Shown here: piece by piece, positions 26,000-34,193 of the stretch
Position numbering within the stretch: position 1 is the stretch's first letter
Layout of the letters: the number at the start of each line of letters is the position of its first letter
Source: Thalassobius sp047123305
GTDB taxonomy: Bacteria > Pseudomonadota > Alphaproteobacteria > Rhodobacterales > Rhodobacteraceae
Assembly: GCF_047123305.1 (NCBI RefSeq)
Contig: NZ_CP138918.1
Location: 3,844,001-3,908,000, forward strand
Direction: 5' to 3'
DNA: 64,000 bases
Position numbers and translations under genes: made by a program
Notes under the pieces: generated by a model
What the model saw: the letters and a program-made list of their open reading frames with translations, nothing else
Told to the model about the DNA's origin: nothing
The model's database searches: none

Positions 26000-26764
26000 A
26001 TGGAACGCAACGGACATCTGAAAGGCAGACACGCCATCGTCACCGGTGGTGGCACCGGCATTGGTCTGGCCATCGCGCAGGCGCTGGCGGCACAAGGCGC
26101 AGAGGTCACTATCACCGGCCGCCGTCTGGACGTGCTGGAAGCCGAGGCCGGCAACGGCCTGCATGCCTTGCAGATGGATGTCTCCGAGGAGGCTTCGGTG
26201 GTTGACGGCATGGCCGCTGCCGTTGCGGCACGTGGCCCGATCCAGATCTGCGTTCCCAATGCCGGCATCGCCGAGGGCCGCGCCCTGCATAAGACCGATA
26301 TGGACTTCTGGCGACAGATGATGGCGATCAACGTGGACGGCTGTTTCCTGACCATCCGCGAGGCGCTGAAATCCATGCATGGCACCGATTGGGGCCGGGT
26401 CATCGCCGTCAGCTCTATCGCAGGTCTGCGCGGCCTGAAAGGCGGCGCCTGTTACACCGCCAGCAAACACGCGATGGTTGGCATGATCCGCGCCCTTGCC
26501 GCCGATTACGCGGGCAAGCCCTATACTTTCAACGCCCTCTGCCCCGCCTATGTCGACACAAACATCGTGCCGCAAAACATCGAAAGCATCATGAAACGCA
26601 CCGGCATGTCGGAACAGGAGGCCCTACAGGTCATGGTCGGCGCCAACCCACATGGCCGCCTGATCACGCCCGAAGAGGTGGCCGAGGCCGCTTTGTTCCT
26701 CTGCGGCGAACACTCCGGTTCGATGAACGGCCACGCTTTGCAGGTTTCAGGCGGGGAGATGTGA
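26000..26764 (+). CDS. Short-chain dehydrogenase/reductase (3-hydroxyacyl-type)
   Basis: The 254-aa classical SDR has the cofactor motif TGGGTGIGLA (residues 15-24), NAG in VPNAGIAEG, and the catalytic set Ser139, Tyr152, Lys156 (YTASK). The end resembles 3-hydroxybutyrate or 3-oxoacyl reductases (ALFLCGEHSGSMNGHALQVSGGEM). The ATG at 26000 follows GAGGGAGAAC. The stop codon overlaps the start of the YjbR gene by 1 nt, so the two are translationally coupled. The substrate cannot be assigned. Confidence 0.87.
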   Translation: MERNGHLKGRHAIVTGGGTGIGLAIAQALAAQGAEVTITGRRLDVLEAEAGNGLHALQMDVSEEASVVDGMAAAVAARGPIQICVPNAGIAEGRALHKTDMDFWRQMMAINVDGCFLTIREALKSMHGTDWGRVIAVSSIAGLRGLKGGACYTASKHAMVGMIRALAADYAGKPYTFNALCPAYVDTNIVPQNIESIMKRTGMSEQEALQVMVGANPHGRLITPEEVAEAALFLCGEHSGSMNGHALQVSGGEM

Positions 26765-27135
26765 TGACCCGGGACGAGTTCAACAGCTTCTGCGCCACCT
26801 TTCCGGCCACCTCTCATGTGGTGCAATGGGGCGAGTCGGATGTCTGGAAGGTTGCCGACAAACTCTTTGCAGTCTGTGGCTGGGCTGAGGGCCGCGACGC
26901 CTTCACCTTCAAGGTCAGCAAGCTGGCTTATGAAGTGCTGAGCGATCAGCCCGGTCTGCGCCCGGCACCCTATCTCGCCTCCCGTGGCATGAGCTGGATC
27001 CAGCAATACGACACGCCCGGCCTCAGCGATCCCGAATTAAAACAGCACATTGCGGCCTCCTATGAACTGGTGGCTGCAGGTCTGTCGAAAAAGAAGCGAC
27101 GCGAATTGGGCATCCCCATCCCCGGCGAAGACTGA
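26764..27135 (+). CDS. MmcQ/YjbR-family DNA-binding-like protein
   Basis: The 123-aa protein matches the MmcQ/YjbR family: an N-terminal TRDEFNSFCATFPATSH helix, W-x-V-x-D-K-x-F-A (WKVADKLFAVCGW), FKVSKLAYEVLSDQPGLRP, and a C-terminal YELVAAGLSKKKRRELG helix. The fold is the small CyaY-like type and its biochemical role is not established. The gene is coupled to the preceding SDR (stop/start overlap TGATG). Confidence 0.85.
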   Translation: MTRDEFNSFCATFPATSHVVQWGESDVWKVADKLFAVCGWAEGRDAFTFKVSKLAYEVLSDQPGLRPAPYLASRGMSWIQQYDTPGLSDPELKQHIAASYELVAAGLSKKKRRELGIPIPGED

Positions 27136-27160
27136 TCTGCCTGCTGACACACAGGCCGCC

Positions 27161-27200
27161 GTGATCCCCTGTGATCCCCTGTGATCCCCTGTGATCCCGG
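27161..27200. repeat. Four tandem copies of a 10-bp repeat upstream of kynU
   Basis: GTGATCCCCT occurs three times without interruption, followed by a fourth copy GTGATCCCGG. The unit length equals one DNA helical turn. The last copy also forms a TGTGAT-N7-ATCACA inverted repeat (27190-27208). Confidence 0.9.
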
Positions 27201-27212
27201 CTATCACATTTG

Positions 27213-27228
27213 TTGATACCGGTATCAA
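27213..27228. promoter_or_regulatory. Perfect 16-bp palindromic operator upstream of kynU
   Basis: TTGATACCGGTATCAA reads identically on both strands. The CG-centred pattern is like LacI-family operators (for example the E. coli gluconate repressor type ATGTTACCGGTAACAT). It lies about 107 bp before the kynU start, a suitable place for promoter control. Confidence 0.65.
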
Positions 27229-27335
27229 AAAGCTTCATTGGCACGTTATAACCGTTTTCCGCTATGCCCGCCGCAACCGCGTGTCACGCCCCCCCGGCCC
27301 ACGCCCCCAGTTGCCCGCATGAACAGGAGCCCGCC

Positions 27336-28553
27336 ATGACCGATTTCGCCGCCACCAAAGAGATGTTCTACCTGCCCGAAGGCATGATCTACCTCGACGG
27401 CAACTCGCTTGGCCCGCTGCCCAAGGCGGCCCCCGCCAAGATGGACGCGGTGATGAAAGACGAATGGGGCGAATTTCTGATCACCGGATGGAACAAAGCC
27501 GGCTGGATGGCGCGTCCAACCCAGATCGGCAACCGCATCGCCCGGCTGATCGGGGCCGAAGAAAACCACGTGATGGTCGGCGACACCCTGTCGATCAAAG
27601 TGTTCCAGGCCGTTGCCTCCGCCATGGACATTGCGCTCTCCCGCAATCCCGACCGCAAGGTGATCCTCTCGGACAACGGCAACTTCCCCTCGGACCTCTA
27701 TATGGCGGAGGGGCTTATCAAAACCCTGGACCGCGACGGTACCAAGGGGCTGGAATTGCGGGTCGTCGACCCTGAAGCGGTCGAAGAAAACCTCACCGAT
27801 GAGGTGGCCGTGATGATGATCACCGAGGTGGACTACCGCACCGGTCGCAAACACGACATGCAGGCGCTCACTGAAAAAGCCCATGCCAAGGACATCGTCA
27901 CCGTCTGGGATCTGGCCCATTCGGCTGGTGCCTTTGAGGTGGAACTGGCGGCCTGCAAGGCAGATTTCGCCGTTGGCTGCACCTACAAATACCTGAACGG
28001 CGGCCCCGGCGCGCCGGCCTTCATCTACGTCAACCCGGCCCATGCTGACACCGCGCAGCCAGCCCTTTCCGGTTGGCTCGGCCATGACGCGCCTTTCGCC
28101 TTTGAACAAAGCTACCGCCCGGGCGCAGGTGTGGAACGGATGCGTGTCGGCACCCCGCCTGTGCTGGCCAATGCTTCGCTTGATGCCGCGCTTGACATCT
28201 GGGACCTCACGACGATGGCCGAGATCCGCGCCAAATCGATCGAACTATGCGAGCTCTTCATCAAGAAGGTCGAAGCCCGCTGCCCGATGCTGAAGCTGGC
28301 CTCGCCCCGTGATCCGCAGATCCGTGGCAGCCAGATTTCTTTCCACTTTGAGGACGGTTATGCGGCCATGCAGGCGGTGATTGCGCGCGGTGTGATCGGT
28401 GACTTCCGCGCCCCCGACATCATGCGCTTTGGCTTCACCCCGCTCTACGTGGATGAACAGGACGTGATCAAAGCGGCCGAAATCATCGAAGATGTGATGG
28501 TCAACAAACTCTGGGATCGCCCGGAGTATAAGGTACGCAACCGCGTAACCTGA
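27336..28553 (+). CDS. kynU: Kynureninase
   Basis: PLP enzyme that cleaves kynurenine to anthranilate and alanine in tryptophan degradation. The 405-aa protein shows YLDGNSLGPLP at the N-terminus, FPSDLY, the PLP-binding WDLAHSAGA (Asp192, His195), and the Schiff-base lysine in TYKYLNGGPGAPAF (Lys218). The ATG at 27336 follows CAGGAG. kynA lies about 200 bp downstream in the same direction. The kynurenine formamidase gene (kynB) is not in the window. Confidence 0.96.
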   Translation: MTDFAATKEMFYLPEGMIYLDGNSLGPLPKAAPAKMDAVMKDEWGEFLITGWNKAGWMARPTQIGNRIARLIGAEENHVMVGDTLSIKVFQAVASAMDIALSRNPDRKVILSDNGNFPSDLYMAEGLIKTLDRDGTKGLELRVVDPEAVEENLTDEVAVMMITEVDYRTGRKHDMQALTEKAHAKDIVTVWDLAHSAGAFEVELAACKADFAVGCTYKYLNGGPGAPAFIYVNPAHADTAQPALSGWLGHDAPFAFEQSYRPGAGVERMRVGTPPVLANASLDAALDIWDLTTMAEIRAKSIELCELFIKKVEARCPMLKLASPRDPQIRGSQISFHFEDGYAAMQAVIARGVIGDFRAPDIMRFGFTPLYVDEQDVIKAAEIIEDVMVNKLWDRPEYKVRNRVT

Positions 28554-28589
28554 TCCGGATGGCTGCTCCAACGCAACATATCCCCCTGT

Positions 28590-28634
28590 GCCGCCCATGT
28601 TTCTGGGCGGCCTACTGGCGGGCCAAGGCCCGCC
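28590..28634. repeat. Two adjacent hairpins between kynU and kynA
   Basis: GCCGCCCA-TGTTTC-TGGGCGGC (28590-28611) is followed by GGCGGGCC-AA-GGCCCGCC (28617-28634). There is no T-run after either, so classic termination is doubtful; they may stabilise mRNA ends or attenuate. Confidence 0.6.
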
Positions 28635-28760
28635 TCACCTGTTTGGCCACCTGAACGCTGACAACGGCAGATTTGGCGCGCCCTGCGCCTTCTCTTTGGT
28701 ATAAATATCCAAATCCCCCGCTGCCCACCCACGGGCCAGCGGCCGTTTCAGGTGACACAG

Positions 28761-29600
28761 ATGACCCAAAACACCCCCTACAACCCTGCCAAAGACGGCG
28801 CCCAGATGAGCTTTGACGGGCGGATGTCCTATGGCGACTATCTTGGCCTCGACAAAATCCTCACGGCGCAGGCTCCGCTGTCGGACGCCCATGATGAGCT
28901 GCTGTTCATCATTCAGCACCAGACCTCGGAGCTGTGGATGAAACTGGCCGTGCACGAGCTGCACGCCGCCCGCGACCTGCTGAAGGAGGGCGCCTACCGA
29001 CCCGCTTTCAAGATGCTGGCCCGCGTCAGCCGGATCTTTGAACAGCTCAATTCCGCCTGGGATGTGCTGCGCACCATGACACCGTCTGACTATACCCGTT
29101 TCCGCGAAGATTTGGGCCAAAGCTCTGGCTTTCAAAGCTATCAGTACCGCCAGATCGAGTTCATGCTGGGCAACCGCAATGGGGCGATGCTGAAACCGCA
29201 TGCCCACCGCGAAGACCTGACCGCCTTGTTGACGCAGGAACTGGCGCAACCGTCGCTTTATGATGTGGCGCTGCAGGCGCTTTCGGCCATTGCCGATCTG
29301 CCCGAGGAGGTACTGAACCGCCCCAGCGCCGAGGCCTATCAACCGCATGACGCCGTGGCGGCAGCCTGGACCAAAGTCTATCAGGCCCCCGAAACCCATT
29401 GGGAACTCTATGAGTTGGCCGAAAAACTGGTGGATCTGGAAGACTACTTCCGGCGCTGGCGGTTCAACCACGTCACCACGGTGGAGCGGGTGATCGGCTT
29501 CAAACGTGGCACTGGTGGCACCGGCGGTGTCAGCTATCTGCGCCGCATGCTGGAAGTCGAGCTGTTCCCCGAACTGTGGCACCTGCGCACGGAACTCTGA
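28761..29600 (+). CDS. kynA: Tryptophan 2,3-dioxygenase
   Basis: Haem enzyme that opens the indole ring of L-tryptophan to N-formylkynurenine. The 279-aa protein carries the active-site block FIIQHQTSELWMKL (His53, which contacts substrate), SGFQSYQYRQIEFMLGN (Arg130, carboxylate contact), and the haem-ligand histidine His237 in RRWRFNHVTTVERVIG, followed by the flexible GTGGTGG loop. The ATG at 28761 is preferred; a GTG three codons upstream is possible. With kynU it forms part of the anthranilate branch of tryptophan catabolism. Confidence 0.96.
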   Translation: MTQNTPYNPAKDGAQMSFDGRMSYGDYLGLDKILTAQAPLSDAHDELLFIIQHQTSELWMKLAVHELHAARDLLKEGAYRPAFKMLARVSRIFEQLNSAWDVLRTMTPSDYTRFREDLGQSSGFQSYQYRQIEFMLGNRNGAMLKPHAHREDLTALLTQELAQPSLYDVALQALSAIADLPEEVLNRPSAEAYQPHDAVAAAWTKVYQAPETHWELYELAEKLVDLEDYFRRWRFNHVTTVERVIGFKRGTGGTGGVSYLRRMLEVELFPELWHLRTEL

Positions 29601-30063
29601 GTTCTGATCCCGCAATCCCCCTCTGCTGCGGGGCCTCCTGCCCCCCGGAAGGCCCCGCAGCGCCTTGCAACAAATCTCCGCGCGCCGACCTGTCGTTCAC
29701 AAGCTGGCAACAATCGCCCCCGAATTGGGGCGCGAATATGGCGGCGCTGTGGTGGGCAAAATTGGGCAATGCTGCCTCTTCGCCGCGCTTGCGCCCTCAG
29801 GCCCAGCGCGGCCACCACGCACCCGGCCCCTTAATTTCTTGGGGCAACCGCCTACTGCCCTGCCCCATAGGCAGGCAGGGTTCCCCGCGAAATCCAGGCG
29901 GTCCCACGCCACATTTGCAAAACCGCTGTCCCAAAGCTCCGCGAATTTGTCTAAATTCGTGCAAACCCCTGCCCCAGCCGCCCCGTAGCTTGTTTGAAAC
30001 CACCCGCGTGTGACGCCGCAATTTCGGCCACCGCTTCAATGGATTCGAACACAGGACAGCCCC
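29601..30063. other. Gene-free stretch before the Hint/RTX gene
   Basis: No gene is recognised. A 12-bp inverted repeat GCTGCGGGGCCT / AGGCCCCGCAGC (29625-29661, 13-nt loop) lies just after kynA and may end its transcript, though no T-run follows. The rest should contain the promoter of the exoprotein gene. I saw no operator or small RNA. Confidence 0.55.
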
Positions 30064-32532
30064 ATGCCTTCTGGTTATCTGGTCACACTTGCAGATGGAT
30101 CGCTCGACGCGGGCGATGTGATCAGTGGCGGGTTGATCACCTTCACCACCCAGACCACCATCGGGGCGGGCAACTGGGTCTGGACCGGAACTTGGGGCGG
30201 CAACACCTACACCAACACGCAGGAACCGGGCGTCTATTATCAAGGCACCGACGGCAACGTCTATTTTGTGCCCGACTATGGTCCTGTCGACTCGCTCACC
30301 TCCTCCACCGTGATCAGCGCCCCGACCTTTGTGACCAACACACAGGACGGCATTGTCGAAGGCACCGGCGAAGGGGAGCTGATCGACGGCAGCTTCACTG
30401 ATGAGGACGGCGAAAGCGTCAGCACCGGCGCCGACAGCATCGAGGCCGGTGGCGGTGATGACACCATCACGGCCCAAGGCGGCGCTGACACGGTGATTGC
30501 CGGGGCAGGCAACGATGTGGTCAATGGCGGCGGCGGCGCAGACCTGATCTACGGCGACGATGTGACCCCGGCCACGCCCACTTCCGAAGTGCTCAGCTGG
30601 ACCGGTCAGGGCAGCGATGGGCAAGACATTTCAGGAGGCTTCACCCAAGACACCGGCGAGATGCTGGTTGGGGTCAGTTTTTCGGACACCGGCAACAACA
30701 ACCCAAACTTCCGGCTTGAAACCAATTCCAACGGCTATGTAGCCCCCGGCGAAAGCTTTGATGCCAACTCCATGCTGCGGCTGGGCGGCAATGGCGACAG
30801 CGACACCTCCACCACCACCTTCAGCTTCTCCGCCGCCACCGGATCGGAGATGCAGGATGAGGTGCAGAATGTCTCGTTCCGGATCAACGATATCGACATG
30901 GGCACCCATCGAGATATCATCACGATCAACGCCTATGATGCCAACGGCAATCCGGTCAGCGTCACCATCTCGGTCAACGGCACAGATACCCTCAGCGGCA
31001 ACACGATCACCGCCGGCAGCGGTGGCGAGCAGGTTGGGGATCAGGCGGGTTCGGCCCTGATCGAGATCGCCGGTCCGGTGCAGAGCATCGAGATCCAATA
31101 TGGCAACGTACAGACCGGCGGTCAGGTCATCTATGTCTCGGACCTGCTGTTTGACACCATTGTACAAGATCCCGGCAATGACAGCCTGTCCGGCGGTGGC
31201 GGTGCAGATACGATTTTTGGACAAGAAGGTGACGACACCCTGTCCGGCGACAATGGCAACGACAGTCTGGATGGCGGCACGGGGGCGGACAGTATTGCGG
31301 GCGGCAGCGGTTCGGACACACTGATTGGCGGCGACGGCAACGACACCTTGGCGGGCGGCGCTGATGGCGACTCGCTGGTGGGTGGCACGGGGATGGATTT
31401 CCTCGACTATTCCACTTCGGATGCAGCGGTTGCGATTGATCTGGGCCTTGGCACCGCAAGCGGCGGCCATGCCACCGGCGATACGCTGGGCGCAGGGCTG
31501 GACGGGATCATCGGGTCGGACTGGAACGACACGCTGACCGGCTATGACGGTCAGGGCGCGGATTGGACCAACGTCTTTTACGGCGGGGCTGGCAACGACC
31601 TAATGGACGGCGCGGCGGGGGACGACAGCCTCTATGGCGGCGCGGACAATGACACCATCATCGGCGGGCTTGGCGCGGATGTGATCGACGGCGGTGACGG
31701 CAACGATCAGTTGTTTGTTGGCGCAGGCGACACGGTGACCGGTGGCGCGGGCGATGACATCTTCATCATCGACGACACCGCACTTGGCGGCGGCACCATC
31801 ACCATTGATGGCGGCGAAACCGATGAGCCGGGCGGCGACACGCTGAACTTCTCGGGCCAGTTGACTTGGGCTGACGTGACCCTGACCGACACCAACCCCG
31901 ATGCATTGGCAGGCACCGCGACGCTGGGCGATGGCACCACGGTCAATTTCTCCAACATCGAAAACCTGGTGATCTGCTTCACCACCGGCACCCGCATCTG
32001 GACCCCGCATGGCCCGCGCTTGATCGAAACACTGACACCCGGCGATCTGGTACTGACCCGCGATCACGGGGTGCAGCCGATCCGCTGGATTGGTCAGCGC
32101 ACGGTGAAAGGCGCAGGCCGTTTTGCGCCGATCCGTTTTGCCAAAGGGGTGCTGGGCAATGAGCGCGAACTGCTGGTGTCACCGCAACACCGGATGCTGC
32201 ACCAGTCAACGGCAGCAAACCTCTATTTCAACGACAGCGAAGTGTTAATCCCCGCCAAACACATGGTCAACGGCACCTCGATCCAGCAGATCGAGACCGA
32301 GGAGGTCACCTATGTCCATATGCTGTTTGACAGCCATGAAATGGTCTTTGCCGAAGGCGCGGTAAGCGAAAGCTTCCACCCCGGTGCGATGGGTCTGACG
32401 GCGATTGACGCCCCGGCCCGCGAAGAGCTGTTTTCGCTGTTCCCCGAACTGCGGTCGAACCCGAACGGCTATGGCGACACCGCACGGCTGTGCCTGAAGG
32501 CCCATGAGGCGCAGCTGTTGCAGGCGGCATAA
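30064..32532 (+). CDS. RTX-repeat exoprotein with C-terminal Hint domain
   Basis: The 822-aa acidic, glycine-rich protein is probably exported by a type I system and Ca2+-binding. The order is: a short N-terminal domain (SGYLVTLADGSLDAGDVISG ...), a first set of GGxGxDxxx repeats around residues 125-180, a beta-rich insert (about 180-370) that may bind ligands, and a second RTX set (about 370-570). A Hint_2 domain starts at Cys638 (CFTTGTRIWTPHGPR ... GDLVLTRDHG, SPQHRML). Hint domains cleave themselves, as in inteins and hedgehog. The ATG at 30064 gives the standard family N-terminus. No secretion genes are adjacent. Confidence 0.9.
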   Translation: MPSGYLVTLADGSLDAGDVISGGLITFTTQTTIGAGNWVWTGTWGGNTYTNTQEPGVYYQGTDGNVYFVPDYGPVDSLTSSTVISAPTFVTNTQDGIVEGTGEGELIDGSFTDEDGESVSTGADSIEAGGGDDTITAQGGADTVIAGAGNDVVNGGGGADLIYGDDVTPATPTSEVLSWTGQGSDGQDISGGFTQDTGEMLVGVSFSDTGNNNPNFRLETNSNGYVAPGESFDANSMLRLGGNGDSDTSTTTFSFSAATGSEMQDEVQNVSFRINDIDMGTHRDIITINAYDANGNPVSVTISVNGTDTLSGNTITAGSGGEQVGDQAGSALIEIAGPVQSIEIQYGNVQTGGQVIYVSDLLFDTIVQDPGNDSLSGGGGADTIFGQEGDDTLSGDNGNDSLDGGTGADSIAGGSGSDTLIGGDGNDTLAGGADGDSLVGGTGMDFLDYSTSDAAVAIDLGLGTASGGHATGDTLGAGLDGIIGSDWNDTLTGYDGQGADWTNVFYGGAGNDLMDGAAGDDSLYGGADNDTIIGGLGADVIDGGDGNDQLFVGAGDTVTGGAGDDIFIIDDTALGGGTITIDGGETDEPGGDTLNFSGQLTWADVTLTDTNPDALAGTATLGDGTTVNFSNIENLVICFTTGTRIWTPHGPRLIETLTPGDLVLTRDHGVQPIRWIGQRTVKGAGRFAPIRFAKGVLGNERELLVSPQHRMLHQSTAANLYFNDSEVLIPAKHMVNGTSIQQIETEEVTYVHMLFDSHEMVFAEGAVSESFHPGAMGLTAIDAPAREELFSLFPELRSNPNGYGDTARLCLKAHEAQLLQAA

Positions 32533-32570
32533 TTTTGCGAAAATAGTCGCTTAAGGCGCCTGGCTTGGGT

Positions 32571-33455
32571 CTAATCCTGCATTTTTGACAGAATACTTAG
32601 CAATCGCATGGTCAAGGGATTGGCCACCGGCCCATCCGGCCAGACGGCATAGACCGGAATGGGCGTAACCCGCCATCCTTGCAAAACCTCAACCAACCGC
32701 CCCGCAGCCAGATCCGCCGCGACGAAGTGGGTTGGCGGTGAGGCTAAAGCCATGCCTTCCCGGGCAAAATCCGCCATCGCCTCGATATTGTTCACCGTAA
32801 TATTGCCCGCCTGCGTCACCGACACCTCTTCGCCATCCGGCCCGATAAGCACCCGCTGACCAGACATCTTTGCAAAACGGATCCACGGGATAGCCGCCAG
32901 ATCCGCCGGGGTGTGGATCGGGTCAAACCGGGCCAGAAACGCCGGACTGGCCACCAAGGCGCGCGGCATCTGCCAGAGCTTGCGGCATTTGAGACTGGAA
33001 TCCGCCATTCCGCCGGATCGCAACGCCAGATCATAGCGTTCCCCCACCAGATCCTCCCAGGTGTCCGAATAGTGCAGATCCAGTGCAACCTTTGGATTTT
33101 CCATGTGAAATCTGGTCAAAGCCGCCGCAACAGGGGACTGCGCCATTGCCGAGGTCAGGGTGATCCGCAAGGACCCACTCAGCGGCGCGTCGGGGTCTTT
33201 CGCCTGCATCAGACCGGTTTCGGCCAAGGTCAGCATCGCCTCGGCAGAGGCAAACAACCGTTCGCCCGCATCCGTCAGGCTAAGCCTGCGGGTTGACCGG
33301 TAAAGCAGCGGATGCCCCAATGCCTCTTCCAGCTGTTTGACGTGATAGCTGACCACAGAAGGTGTCATGCCCAGCGCGCGTCCCGCCCCACGGAAGGAGC
33401 CTTGGCGCACACATTCGGCAAAAATGCCCAGAGATTTCAGACGATCGACCAACAT
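32571..33455 (-). CDS. LysR-family transcriptional regulator
   Basis: The 294-aa regulator has an N-terminal winged helix-turn-helix (GSFRGAGRALGMTPSVVSYHVKQLEEALGHPLLYRS) and a two-lobed effector domain. It is transcribed divergently from the LysE-type exporter gene with only 89 bp between starts, so it probably controls that exporter. The ATG at 33455 (MLVDRLKSL) is chosen; upstream codons run into the AT-rich promoter. The effector is unknown but likely an amino acid or its derivative. Confidence 0.9.
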   Translation of the reverse strand: MLVDRLKSLGIFAECVRQGSFRGAGRALGMTPSVVSYHVKQLEEALGHPLLYRSTRRLSLTDAGERLFASAEAMLTLAETGLMQAKDPDAPLSGSLRITLTSAMAQSPVAAALTRFHMENPKVALDLHYSDTWEDLVGERYDLALRSGGMADSSLKCRKLWQMPRALVASPAFLARFDPIHTPADLAAIPWIRFAKMSGQRVLIGPDGEEVSVTQAGNITVNNIEAMADFAREGMALASPPTHFVAADLAAGRLVEVLQGWRVTPIPVYAVWPDGPVANPLTMRLLSILSKMQD

Positions 33456-33496
33456 TGCATAAGTTTTTTTGCACAATCTGTCTAATTATACCAGCC

Positions 33497-33521
33497 TACC
33501 GGACACATGCCTCGGCCGGTA
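33497..33521. promoter_or_regulatory. Inverted repeat in the lysR-type/lysE-type divergent promoter
   Basis: TACCGG at 33497-33502 and CCGGTA at 33516-33521 form an inverted repeat with a 13-bp spacer in the 89-bp gap. The position suits the binding site of the adjacent LysR-type regulator. The assignment is an inference. Confidence 0.5.
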
Positions 33522-33544
33522 TCTCCAACCTGAAAGGAGATCTC

Positions 33545-34168
33545 ATGCCGTTTCTGTCGATGCCCCTGCTTCCAATGGCCCTGTTTGCCGCTTCCCTGTC
33601 GCTGGCGCCCGGTCCCGTGAACCTCATCATCCTGTCCACTGCGCTCAATCACGGCGTGCGGGCACCGCTGCGTTTCATCACGGGCGCGACCCTTGGGTTT
33701 ACTGCGCTTCTGGTGCTGACCGGCCTTGGCCTCAGCGCCACTCAGGCGCTGGCCCAAAGCTGGATGGACCTGCTCAGCTGCATTGGCGCGGCGGTGATCC
33801 TCTATTTTGGCTATGGCCTGTTGCGGGCGGAGGGCACGCTGGACACCCACGACGCCCCGATCCCCGGTTTTTGGCAAGGGGCGGCTTTGCAATGGCTGAA
33901 CCCCAAGGCCTGGATTGCCTGCCTCAGCGGTGTAGCGCTGTTCAACCTGCAGGGCAGAACACTGGAACTGCTCCAGTTTTCAACGCTTTACTGTGTGATA
34001 TGTTTCTGCGGCATCGGCGCCTGGGCGGTGTTGGGCCACAATCTGACTCGTTGGCTGGATACGGCCCGCAAACGGCGGGCGCTGAATGCCACCTTGGGCA
34101 CCTGCTTGATCCTTCTGGCGCTCAGCCTGGCCGCAGCTCCGGCCCAGCGCCTGCTTACAGTTTCTTAG
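33545..34168 (+). CDS. LysE-family amino-acid exporter
   Basis: The 207-aa inner-membrane protein has about six hydrophobic segments. The LysE/RhtB signature is SLAPGPVNLIILSTALNHGVR near the N-terminus, with a GxxxQWLNPKAW block (GAALQWLNPKAWIA) in the middle. The ATG at 33545 follows GAAAGGAGA. The family exports amino acids or related metabolites. It is paired divergently with a LysR regulator. Its stop lies in the first copy of a 15-bp direct repeat shared with the end of the convergent gene. Confidence 0.88.
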   Translation: MPFLSMPLLPMALFAASLSLAPGPVNLIILSTALNHGVRAPLRFITGATLGFTALLVLTGLGLSATQALAQSWMDLLSCIGAAVILYFGYGLLRAEGTLDTHDAPIPGFWQGAALQWLNPKAWIACLSGVALFNLQGRTLELLQFSTLYCVICFCGIGAWAVLGHNLTRWLDTARKRRALNATLGTCLILLALSLAAAPAQRLLTVS

Positions 34169-34193
34169 GCGATCTGGGTCTTAGGCGATCTGG
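34163..34193. repeat. 15-bp tandem direct repeat at two convergent gene ends
   Basis: TCTTAGGCGATCTGG occurs at 34163-34177 and again at 34179-34193. The first copy holds the stop codon of the LysE-type gene, and the second holds the stop of the convergent hydrolase gene. Confidence 0.85.

Noticed and set aside
27161..27200. CRISPR array or replication iterons
   Set aside because: Repeats are only 10 bp with no spacers, and no replication genes or cas genes are near.
27190..27208. CRP site
   Set aside because: TGTGA and TCACA are present but 9 bp apart rather than 6.
27213..27228. FNR/FixK box
   Set aside because: The arms TTGAT/ATCAA are right but the spacer is 6 bp instead of 4, giving 16 bp, which fits a LacI-type operator better.
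29601..30063. Small gene between kynA and the Hint/RTX gene
   Set aside because: The open frames overlap hairpins and have poor codon pattern and no ribosome-binding site.
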